From positions 1,736,001 to 1,800,000 of the forward strand of contig NZ_JBBOBR010000001.1 in NCBI RefSeq assembly GCF_038002165.1: a DNA stretch of 64,000 bases, given 5' to 3'. Shown one piece after another: positions 27,029-33,949 of this stretch. How positions within the stretch are numbered: position 1 is the first letter of the stretch; each line of letters begins with the position of its first letter. Source of the DNA: Cytobacillus sp. FSL H8-0458 (GTDB lineage: Bacteria; Bacillota; Bacilli; Bacillales; Cytobacillaceae). A program made the position numbers and the translations under genes. A model generated the notes under the pieces. It saw nothing but the letters and a program-made list of their open reading frames with translations, had not been told where the DNA came from and ran no database searches.

Positions 27029-28399
27029 ATGGAAAATTACGGCGATCTCATACAAAAACAAAGAAGCTTCTTCACCTCAGGTAAAACAAAGGATGTCTCA
27101 TTCAGAATGGAAGTGCTAACCAAGCTTCGTACAGTCATTAAGAAGCATGAGCAGGAATTAATGGATGCATTAAAGGCGGATCTCAATAAAAGTGAATTCG
27201 ATGCCTATTTAACCGAAATCGGAATTCTGCTTGAAGAGATCCGTTTTACGATGAAGCACCTGAAAAAGTGGGCAAAGCCAAGAAAGGTGAAGTCGTCGCT
27301 TGCCCAGGTCGGTTCAAAAAGCTATATCTATCCAGAGCCATACGGAGTTGCGCTTATCATAGCGCCATGGAATTACCCTTTCCAGCTCGCGATTGCACCG
27401 CTGATCGGTGCTATTGCAGCAGGGAATTGTGCTATCCTGAAACCATCGGAATTAACACCGCAAACTTCGGCATTGCTGTCAAAAATGATCAGCAGCCATT
27501 TTCCTGAAGAGTATATTTCAGTAGTTGAAGGCAACGCTGAAACAAGCACAGCGCTATTAAATGAAAAGGTTGATTATATTTTCTTCACAGGCAGTGTCCC
27601 TGTTGGAAAAATCATTATGGAAGCCGCTTCGAAAAATCTTACACCTGTTACGCTGGAACTGGGCGGGAAGAGTCCGTGCATCGTACATGAAGATACCAAC
27701 CTGAAGCTTGCCGCGAAGAGAATTGCCTGGGGAAAATACATTAATGCCGGCCAAACGTGTGTGGCTCCTGATTACCTTTATGTTCACAGCAGAGTAAAAG
27801 AAGAATTCCTTAAAGAATTAAAGGAGGCCATACACGAGCTCTATGGAGAAAATCCGATTGAATCCGGCCATTTCACCAGAATCGTCAGCGAAAAACACTT
27901 CAGCCGCCTCGCCAAATTTTTAACAAATGGAACGATTACTTACGGGGGCAGGCATGAAATTAGCTCCCTAAGCATCGAGCCAACCGTTCTCGGCAATATT
28001 ACCTGGAATGATGAGGTTATGCAGGATGAAATATTCGGACCCATTCTCCCAGTGCTTGTATACGACGACTTGTCCAGAATGATTGAAGAGGTTACCGAAC
28101 GGCCGAAGCCTTTGGCCCTATATATCTTTACAGAAAGTGAGGGTGTCCAAAACCAGATTCTAAACAGCATTTCCTTTGGAGGAGGCTGCATTAATGATAC
28201 CGTTTATCATTTGAGTTCACCGTATCTGCCTTTCGGGGGAGTGGGGGAGAGCGGGATTGGCGCTTATCACGGTAAGGGCAGCTTTGATGTGTTTTCCCAT
28301 GAAAAAAGCATACTGAAGCAAACCACCAGATTTGATCTGCCATTCCGGTATCCAACGACAAAGGATGCTTTAAAGAAAGTAAAGATGTTTATAAAATAA
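27029..28399 (+). CDS. NAD(P)-dependent aldehyde dehydrogenase (class-3 type)
   Basis: A 456-residue aldehyde dehydrogenase of the short class-3 type, similar to Bacillus YwdH. Visible motifs are the cofactor loop IIAPWNYPFQLAIAP, the catalytic glutamate in LELGGKSPCIV, the catalytic cysteine in NAGQTCVAPDY, and the late EIFGPILPV. The C-terminus has the short hydrophobic tail region of the class, possibly membrane-peripheral. It may oxidise medium- or long-chain aldehydes; the substrate is not specified by the sequence. GGAGG precedes the ATG. Confidence 0.92.
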   Translation: MENYGDLIQKQRSFFTSGKTKDVSFRMEVLTKLRTVIKKHEQELMDALKADLNKSEFDAYLTEIGILLEEIRFTMKHLKKWAKPRKVKSSLAQVGSKSYIYPEPYGVALIIAPWNYPFQLAIAPLIGAIAAGNCAILKPSELTPQTSALLSKMISSHFPEEYISVVEGNAETSTALLNEKVDYIFFTGSVPVGKIIMEAASKNLTPVTLELGGKSPCIVHEDTNLKLAAKRIAWGKYINAGQTCVAPDYLYVHSRVKEEFLKELKEAIHELYGENPIESGHFTRIVSEKHFSRLAKFLTNGTITYGGRHEISSLSIEPTVLGNITWNDEVMQDEIFGPILPVLVYDDLSRMIEEVTERPKPLALYIFTESEGVQNQILNSISFGGGCINDTVYHLSSPYLPFGGVGESGIGAYHGKGSFDVFSHEKSILKQTTRFDLPFRYPTTKDALKKVKMFIK

Positions 28400-28424
28400 G
28401 CCGTCTCTAATAGGCGGTTTTTTT
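28398..28424 (+). terminator. Intrinsic terminator after the aldehyde dehydrogenase
   Basis: AAGCCGTCT pairs with AGGCGGTTT, including two wobble pairs, followed by TTTT. Confidence 0.75.
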
Positions 28425-28566
28425 ATGCATTATTCTTCGGAAGCTTTTTGCCTTTGCTCGAATCCTGGATGGCTGCTTCCGTTTTCTTAGAAAGATTTTT
28501 CGTGTAAGGGGAAAGGGAAAAGGATGGGAAGTCTATATTTTTCACTTTCTTCGTCAGCTTTTTCAT
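28423..28566 (-). CDS. spoIISC: SpoIISC-like small antitoxin
   Basis: A 47-residue basic protein starting at ATG 28566, with AAAGGG 9 nt upstream. The segment IDFPSFSLSPYTKNL matches, position by position, the segment INLPDFEVSPHTERI of the SpoIISB-like protein just upstream. In B. subtilis a third gene, spoIISC, follows spoIISAB and also neutralises the toxin; this gene has the same place and shared motif. It has its own probable promoter with -10 TATAAT at 28606-28601. The assignment rests on synteny and the shared motif. Confidence 0.7.
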   Translation of the reverse strand: MKKLTKKVKNIDFPSFSLSPYTKNLSKKTEAAIQDSSKGKKLPKNNA

Positions 28567-28600
28567 TTAAATCAGCCCTTTATATAGGAGTTGTTCCTTT

Positions 28601-28606
28601 ATTATA
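28601..28606 (-). promoter_or_regulatory. Probable -10 box of the SpoIISC-like gene
   Basis: A perfect TATAAT on the minus strand sits 35 bp before the start codon; a weak -35 TTCATG lies 17 bp further upstream. It allows expression independent of the toxin promoter. Confidence 0.5.
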
Positions 28607-28630
28607 TGTCCTGATAAAATGAACATGAAT

Positions 28631-28662
28631 AAAGGCGCGGAAGAAAAACCTTCCACGCCTTA
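28631..28662 (-). terminator. Hairpin after spoIISB
   Basis: GGCGTGGAAG and CTTCCGCGCC form a stem around GTTTTT, followed by TTTATT on the minus strand. It would end the spoIISAB transcript before spoIISC. Confidence 0.7.
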
Positions 28663-28675
28663 TAGTATGCTCCGT

Positions 28676-28843
28676 TTACTTTTTTGTATAAACGTTTATC
28701 AACCTTTTATTCTCTTTGATAATTCGTTCAGTGTGCGGGCTGACTTCAAAATCGGGAAGGTTGATGCGAGACTTTTTTTTCATCACTTTCATGGTGCTCT
28801 TTGTTTTTAATTTAGGTTTTTCATGGTCCGTGGGTTCCTTCAT
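28676..28843 (-). CDS. spoIISB: Antitoxin SpoIISB
   Basis: A 55-residue basic protein, matching the B. subtilis antitoxin length of 56. The C-terminal half, FEVSPHTERIIKENKRLI, is the conserved SpoIISB motif that wraps the toxin. The start ATG 28843 lies within the 3' end of spoIISA, with GGAGG 9 nt upstream inside the toxin gene, so the two genes overlap by 23 nt and are translated in step. SpoIISB neutralises the membrane toxin. An inner ATG at 28792 would lack a ribosome binding site. Confidence 0.9.
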   Translation of the reverse strand: MKEPTDHEKPKLKTKSTMKVMKKKSRINLPDFEVSPHTERIIKENKRLINVYTKK

Positions 28844-29606
28844 GGTCTTCGTCCTCCTGTTCAGCAGGGAGCATTAGATCGTATATTGAAATGAGTGAAG
28901 TGAATAGCAGGTAGTCGAATTCGGTGACAAATTCATCGGAGGTCAATTTAATAACATAACAGTCTTCAAGGATGGAAAAGGGAATCAGCGCCAGCTTTTC
29001 ATCGGCATCATAATAAACTTCTTTCCGATCCAGCCGGCTGTAAATAAGCGCTTTATCAGGATAGTGCTCAAGCAGATGATCTTTATCTTCCTGAGTTGTA
29101 TATTGACACAGAGAAGCTTTCATATCCACCTTATCGGCATAATCAGCTAAGAGCTTTTCAATGCCGGCAATATACGCTTCCCTGTCTCCATAATACACAT
29201 CAATCGGTTCATTTTTCAATAAATACTGAAACGACTTCAGCTTATTCATCTGGGAGTTCAGCAGATCACTGTTTTCTTCAAGCAAATCCCTCGTATCCGT
29301 CGCCAGCTCATTATTGCCGACCCGTTTTAAATAGGAGCCCAGGAAAACAAACGCATCAATTAAAGCAAAAATGATCGCGACGATTAAATAATTCAGCCAA
29401 TCCGTAAAAATGGATGCCGGCTCCTTCGTCCAGTAAATCACTGCACCCAGTACATATAGAATATACCAGGTTTTCCGAATCGCAAACATCCGCTCCTTAA
29501 CTTCCTTTTCCCATCTCCAGACAGAAAAAACATAAAACCCGAGACAAGCGACAATCATCCATACCGCAATCTTGTAAAATAGGAGCAAAAAAATCGCCTC
29601 GTCCAT
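28821..29606 (-). CDS. spoIISA: Membrane toxin SpoIISA
   Basis: A 261-residue toxin of the SpoIIS family. Three hydrophobic segments occupy residues 1-95 (including FYKIAVWMIVACLGFYVF and LIVAIIFALIDAFVFL). A cytosolic GAF-like domain follows, with the conserved runs YQYLLKNEPIDVYYG, ASLCQYTTQEDKD, VIKLTSDEFVTEFDYLLF and TSLISIYDL. In B. subtilis the homologue damages the membrane and disturbs sporulation when its antitoxin is missing. Both antitoxin genes follow. The match to the B. subtilis protein is high along the whole length. Confidence 0.94.
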   Translation of the reverse strand: MDEAIFLLLFYKIAVWMIVACLGFYVFSVWRWEKEVKERMFAIRKTWYILYVLGAVIYWTKEPASIFTDWLNYLIVAIIFALIDAFVFLGSYLKRVGNNELATDTRDLLEENSDLLNSQMNKLKSFQYLLKNEPIDVYYGDREAYIAGIEKLLADYADKVDMKASLCQYTTQEDKDHLLEHYPDKALIYSRLDRKEVYYDADEKLALIPFSILEDCYVIKLTSDEFVTEFDYLLFTSLISIYDLMLPAEQEDEDHEGTHGP

Positions 29607-29658
29607 TCAAAATTTTAAATGCGGGTCAGAAAATTTTCAATATTTGCCTTATATATAC

Positions 29659-29667
29659 ATTATATCA
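29659..29667 (-). promoter_or_regulatory. Extended -10 promoter of spoIISA
   Basis: TGATATAAT on the minus strand combines an extended TG element with a perfect -10, about 53 bp ahead of the toxin start. No good -35 is visible. Apart from this promoter and the hairpin at 29864-29908, the 308-bp gap 29607-29914 shows nothing I can name. Confidence 0.6.
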
Positions 29668-29863
29668 GAGATTATGCCAGGAAATTGTCATTAAATTTGG
29701 GCAGGAAGGAAAATGTGCGGAAATACCCAGATATTATTCAGTCGTCATTAACCACATAGCTGCTGAATTATGTAAAATTTCGGGGATTTTCAATAGTATA
29801 GCGAACCTGTTCAATTTCAAGGTAATAAATAAGAACGGACACCCATTTATCAGTGAAGTAATT

Positions 29864-29908
29864 AAGGCTATATCTTCTTATAAAATCTAAAAAGATATAG
29901 CCTTAATG
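29864..29908 (-). terminator. Hairpin downstream of the 236-residue orphan gene
   Basis: TTAAGGCTATATCTT and AAGATATAGCCTTAA form a perfect 15-bp stem with a 15-base loop. The T-tract is weak (TTAATTAC), so it may work as a terminator or protect the 3' end. Confidence 0.65.
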
Positions 29909-29914
29909 TATAAA

Positions 29915-30625
29915 TTATGGAGTTGCTGCTAATGTAGCATTCTGAGAATAAATATCTAGATGAAATGCCAATCCGCCTGGATTTTCATTAATATTCATTG
30001 GAATCAGATAGTTTTTTGCCCTAAACACAACAATTATTTGATAAGTTCTTGGAGTAGCATTTGGATTAGTGTAACTAAAGGAATTAGAGTAATATCGAAC
30101 ATTTTGCCATCCGAAGGGTGGATCAATCTCTATGGGCTGAACCAAAGGTCCGTCAACAAGTGGAGCAGTTGTAAATGCAGGAGGAGAAGCATTTACAAGG
30201 TCATAGACAGGTGTATAAGAAAATGGTGGCGTATTCCCATCCACTTGAAATAATCTAATTTCCTCAACCTGGTGAGCATTATCCGCAAATGATGTTAAAT
30301 ATACAGAAAAGTCAGCCGCTGTTAGTCCATTTATACCGATCAATCTTGATCCAACCGCAAAAAATACTTCTTCATCTGGGAGAGCTTGAGGCTTATTCCA
30401 AATAAATTGAGGCTGGGCTGCCCCACTAAAAGAAGGATTGGGATTATTATCATTCAAAAAGTTATCCAATCTTGGCCAAAATGGATAGGGGTTTGTGACT
30501 TGGACCGCAATAGAAGATGCAACGTTATCCCTTAAATTATTTCTTGCTGAAGCTGCATCCACGGTACTTGTATACACTCCATCATTTCCTAAGCTTACAA
30601 TTCGGTCTAATGGTGTAAAAGACAC
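29915..30625 (-). CDS. Unknown 236-residue protein, possibly spore-surface
   Basis: I do not recognise this protein. It has no signal peptide or membrane segment, no cysteine, and is rich in asparagine, proline, threonine and aromatic residues (NPYPFWPRLDNFLNDNNPNP, then YYSNSFSYTNPNATP), which suggests a beta-rich structural or surface protein. The GTG start has AAAGGAAGTG upstream. A sigma-K-type -10 box (CATATATTA on the minus strand, 30670-30662) precedes it, but without a matching -35. It lies alone next to the sporulation-type glycan operon, so a spore-surface or glycan-acceptor role is inferred. Confidence 0.75.
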   Translation of the reverse strand: MSFTPLDRIVSLGNDGVYTSTVDAASARNNLRDNVASSIAVQVTNPYPFWPRLDNFLNDNNPNPSFSGAAQPQFIWNKPQALPDEEVFFAVGSRLIGINGLTAADFSVYLTSFADNAHQVEEIRLFQVDGNTPPFSYTPVYDLVNASPPAFTTAPLVDGPLVQPIEIDPPFGWQNVRYYSNSFSYTNPNATPRTYQIIVVFRAKNYLIPMNINENPGGLAFHLDIYSQNATLAATP

Positions 30626-30820
30626 AATTATTCACTTCCTTTCATATTTTTCATATCGATATAATATATGGAAAATTATGAAAGGTGATTGGACAAGTAT
30701 TACTAGCTGAGAGTTAGATTAATAGATTTTTATGGAAATTTTAATTAATCTGACATGATTAGCTTAAATTCAAGTACCTTCAGGCAAAACAATATTTCGA
30801 AAATTAGTTGAAAACACCAT

Positions 30821-30847
30821 ACCAAAATAACACTTGTACATAAGATA
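30821..30847 (+). promoter_or_regulatory. Sigma-K-like promoter of the glycan operon
   Basis: AC at 30821-30822, 16 bp, then CATAAGATA (30839-30847) fit the sigma-K consensus AC-N16/17-CATANNNTA. The first gene starts about 70 bp downstream. Mother-cell late expression would agree with a spore-crust glycan role. The rest of the 290-bp gap holds no gene. Confidence 0.7.
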
Positions 30848-30917
30848 AACTATGCTGGTCAAAGCCTAGAACAATAAATGAATCAGTATTAATTAAAATT
30901 TGGAAAGGGGATTGTTT

Positions 30918-31658
30918 ATGAAAGGAGTAATACTAGCTGCAGGGACAGGCTCTCGTCTTGCACCTGTTACTAACATTATCAGTAAGCACCTTCTTCCGGT
31001 AGGTCCTTATCCAATGATATATTGGTCTATCATTAAATTAAGGGATGCTGGGATAAAAGATATTTTGATAATCGTAAATAAAAAACATCTTGGCTCCTTT
31101 ATTGAATTGTTAGGAGAGGGAGAGGAACTAAATGTAAATTTGAAATATAAACTGCAGCAGTATGAAGGAAAAGGTATTGCGGATGCTCTAATGGCAGCAA
31201 AAACATTTATAAGGAATGAAAAGTTTGTTGTTTTATTGGGAGATAATATTTTTGAAGATTCCTTAACTCCTTTTATTCAAAGTTTTCAGGGACAGGAGAA
31301 AGGTGCAAAAGTTCTCCTCAAAAAGGTAAAGGATCCAAGCCAATATGGTGTTCCAGTTCTCGATAAAAACTCGAAAAGAATTTTATCTATAATTGAGAAA
31401 CCTGATAACCCCCCATCACCTTATTGTGTTACAGGCGTTTATTTCTATGATCAAGAGGTTTTTAATCTAATAAAAGACATTTCTCCCTCAAACAGAAATG
31501 AACTAGAAATTACGGATGTTAATAATCTATATATTCAGAAAAACCGACTCCAATATGACTTGTTAGATGGATGGTGGATAGACGCAGGAACACATGCATC
31601 TCTTTACCAAGCAAATCAAGAAATATACAAAAACATTAAAATGGAGAATGCGCAGTGA
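30918..31658 (+). CDS. rfbA: Glucose-1-phosphate thymidylyltransferase
   Basis: Makes dTDP-glucose from glucose-1-phosphate and dTTP, the first step of dTDP-rhamnose synthesis (SpsI-type in sporulating bacilli). The 246-residue protein shows [17 protein letters not shown], the substrate loop [23 protein letters not shown] with the metal-binding aspartate, and [12 protein letters not shown] use ATG 30918, with AAAGGGG 7 nt before it, rather than the upstream in-frame codon at 30900. It is the first gene of a tightly packed operon on the plus strand. Confidence 0.94.
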   Translation: MKGVILAAGTGSRLAPVTNIISKHLLPVGPYPMIYWSIIKLRDAGIKDILIIVNKKHLGSFIELLGEGEELNVNLKYKLQQYEGKGIADALMAAKTFIRNEKFVVLLGDNIFEDSLTPFIQSFQGQEKGAKVLLKKVKDPSQYGVPVLDKNSKRILSIIEKPDNPPSPYCVTGVYFYDQEVFNLIKDISPSNRNELEITDVNNLYIQKNRLQYDLLDGWWIDAGTHASLYQANQEIYKNIKMENAQ

Positions 31659-32614
31659 AAGGTCATTTACTAGTAACCGGTGGTGCAGGTTTTATTGGTG
31701 CAAATTTCATATCTCATTTATTAGACAACTCTAGATATAGTATTACCAATGTGGATGCACTTACTTATGCTGGGAGCATTGAAAATATAAAAGGGTTTGA
31801 AAACTATGATCGGTATCGGTTTATAAAATGCGATATTGGAAATGAGAATGAATTAAATAAGATATTTGATCAGAGTTATGAGGCCATAATTAATTTTGCA
31901 GCTGAATCTCATGTAGATAGAAGTATAGAAAATGCAAAGCCATTTATTCACACAAACATTAACGGAACGTTTAATCTTTTACAGGCAGTTTTACAAGGAA
32001 AAGCAAAAAAAATGATTCAAATTTCAACTGATGAAGTATATGGGTCTTTAGGACCAACCGACCATCCTTTTACCGAATCCACCCCTATATCTCCTAATAA
32101 TCCTTATTCAGCAAGCAAAGCCGGTGCTGATTTACTCGTAAGGTCATTTTACAAAACTCATCAGCTTCCTCTAATGATTACAAGATGCGGGAACAATTAT
32201 GGCCCAATGCAGCATACAGAAAAATTCATTCCAAAGATAATTAACAATGCGCTAACAAACAATTCTATACCATTATATGGTGATGGCTTAAATGTAAGGG
32301 ATTGGATCTATGTTGAAGATCATTGCAGGGCGATTCAGATGGTGCTTGAAAAGGGAGATTATGGACAGGTTTACAATATTGGAGGAATCGAAGAAAAAAC
32401 GAATCGTGAAGTAATACAAATTATCTTGGAAAAGCTGGGCAACGACCAAAGTTTAATAAAATATGTTCCAGATAGAATAGGACATGATCGAAGATATGCT
32501 ATGGATTCAACTAAAATATCATCAGATTTAGGGTGGAAACCCATGATTTCGTTTGATGAAGGCATACAAAAAACTATTGACTGGTACAGATTGAAGGAGT
32601 TTGGGAAAGGGTGA
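31655..32614 (+). CDS. rfbB: dTDP-glucose 4,6-dehydratase
   Basis: Second dTDP-rhamnose step. The 319-residue extended SDR has the NAD motif [17 protein letters not shown], the active-site STDEVYGSL region with the catalytic Asp-Glu pair, and [12 protein letters not shown] with the Tyr-x-x-x-Lys pair. [17 protein letters not shown] binds the nucleotide sugar. The GTG start overlaps the rfbA stop by four bases and the end overlaps rfbD in the same way. It is close to SpsJ of Bacillus. Confidence 0.95.
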   Translation: MKGHLLVTGGAGFIGANFISHLLDNSRYSITNVDALTYAGSIENIKGFENYDRYRFIKCDIGNENELNKIFDQSYEAIINFAAESHVDRSIENAKPFIHTNINGTFNLLQAVLQGKAKKMIQISTDEVYGSLGPTDHPFTESTPISPNNPYSASKAGADLLVRSFYKTHQLPLMITRCGNNYGPMQHTEKFIPKIINNALTNNSIPLYGDGLNVRDWIYVEDHCRAIQMVLEKGDYGQVYNIGGIEEKTNREVIQIILEKLGNDQSLIKYVPDRIGHDRRYAMDSTKISSDLGWKPMISFDEGIQKTIDWYRLKEFGKG

Positions 32615-33453
32615 AAATATTAATAACGGGTGCAAATGGACAACTAGGCAAACATCTATTAAGTACATTGGAGCATTCTCATACCGTAATCGGTCTAGGC
32701 AGAAATGAATTAGATATTCTTAACAAAGAAAAGGTAAACACTGTTATCAGCACGCTTAAGCCTGAAATAATTATTCATTCTGCAGCATTTACTGCGGTTG
32801 ACCAATGTGAGTTAGATCCCAAGAAAGCTTTTGAAATAAATGGTTTAGGTACAGGATATGTTGCACAGGCCGCAAGCAATATAAACGCACGTATGTTTTA
32901 TATAAGTTCAGATTACGTGTTTGATGGGAAGAAAAACTCTCCCTACAACGAAGATGATGAGCCTAATCCCATATCTGCTTACGGTATGAGCAAGTGGCTG
33001 GGAGAGAAATTAGTGCAAAAATTTAATAATGGAACTATAATTCGTACCTCTTGGCTCTATGGGCATGATGGCGGAAACTTCGTGAAGACAATGATAAAAC
33101 TCGGACAGGAAAATAAGGAACTAAAGGTAGTGGATGATCAAATTGGCTCTCCAACTTACGTTAATGATCTTGCAGATGTAATCATCCGATTGTTCTATAA
33201 AGAGAGCAAAATCTATCATGTTAGTAATACAGATGCCTGCACCTGGTATGAATTTGCAAGAACGATCTTTGAAGAGAAGGGGTATAATCCGGAATTGATA
33301 ATACCCACAACGACTTTGGAATATGGAGCACTTGCTCCAAGACCTTCCTATTCAATTTTAGGACATGAAGCAATATTAGAAGAAAACATTGATCTCCCAC
33401 GCCCATGGAAAGAAGCACTAAAAGATTTCTTAAGGAAGGAGAGAGAGTTGTGA
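32611..33453 (+). CDS. rfbD: dTDP-4-dehydrorhamnose reductase
   Basis: Last step of dTDP-L-rhamnose synthesis, NAD(P)H-dependent. The 280-residue SDR has the start ILITGANGQLGKHLLSTLE, the loop SAAFTAVDQCELDPKKAF, the catalytic YGMSKWLGEK, and RTSWLYGHDGGNFV. The GTG start overlaps the rfbB stop. Its own end overlaps the GTG of the epimerase, so all four rhamnose genes are coupled. It is close to SpsK. Confidence 0.94.
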   Translation: MKILITGANGQLGKHLLSTLEHSHTVIGLGRNELDILNKEKVNTVISTLKPEIIIHSAAFTAVDQCELDPKKAFEINGLGTGYVAQAASNINARMFYISSDYVFDGKKNSPYNEDDEPNPISAYGMSKWLGEKLVQKFNNGTIIRTSWLYGHDGGNFVKTMIKLGQENKELKVVDDQIGSPTYVNDLADVIIRLFYKESKIYHVSNTDACTWYEFARTIFEEKGYNPELIIPTTTLEYGALAPRPSYSILGHEAILEENIDLPRPWKEALKDFLRKEREL

Positions 33454-33908
33454 TAGACGGAGTAAAGGTAAAAAAGCTGGTGAAATATTGTGATGATAGA
33501 GGTTTCTTTGCTGAATTAGTTCGAGATGATGAACCTGAACTTTTGTCAAAGTTTGGCCAGGCATCATGGTCAATGAGTTATCCAGGTGTCATCAAAGCGT
33601 TTCACTACCATGAAAAGCAAGATGACCTTTGGTTTTTTCCTTCTGGCAGCGCCCAGGTGGTACTTTATGATTTAAGGGATTATTCCCCGACTTATGGGGA
33701 AACAGAAGTTTATTACATGGGCGAAAACAACCCAATTTTGCTTCTTATTCCAAGCGGTGTAGCACACGGCTACCGTGTATTAGGAAATCAGCCCGCTACA
33801 ATTATTTATTTTACAACAGAGTCATATAATGCAAATCTTCCTGATGAAAAAAGAATTAATTGGGATAGCCCAGAAATCAATTTTAATTGGAAAACAAAAT
33901 TTAGGTAG
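33450..33908 (+). CDS. rfbC: dTDP-4-dehydrorhamnose 3,5-epimerase-like protein
   Basis: A 152-residue cupin of the RmlC family, the third rhamnose step. Family parts are DRGFFAELVRDDEPELL, QASWSMSYPGVIKAFHYH with the catalytic histidine, and PSGVAHGYRVLG. It is shorter than classical RmlC (about 180 residues), similar to SpsL of sporulating bacilli. I place the start at GTG 33450, overlapping the rfbD stop, with GGAGAG upstream; the longer open frame begins inside rfbD. Confidence 0.88.
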   Translation: MIDGVKVKKLVKYCDDRGFFAELVRDDEPELLSKFGQASWSMSYPGVIKAFHYHEKQDDLWFFPSGSAQVVLYDLRDYSPTYGETEVYYMGENNPILLLIPSGVAHGYRVLGNQPATIIYFTTESYNANLPDEKRINWDSPEINFNWKTKFR

Positions 33909-33949
33909 GAAGTTTTTGATAACAAAAGAATGAAAGAGGTGACTTATAT

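Noticed and set aside
26800-27030. Minus-strand protein with CFPQFDR-type heptads as a real gene
   Set aside because: The frame runs through a strong plus-strand terminator and the next gene's leader, with no good start; kept only as a property of the repeat.
30900-30917. Earlier start for the thymidylyltransferase
   Set aside because: It would place the Shine-Dalgarno inside the gene; family members start with MKGVILAAG at 30918.
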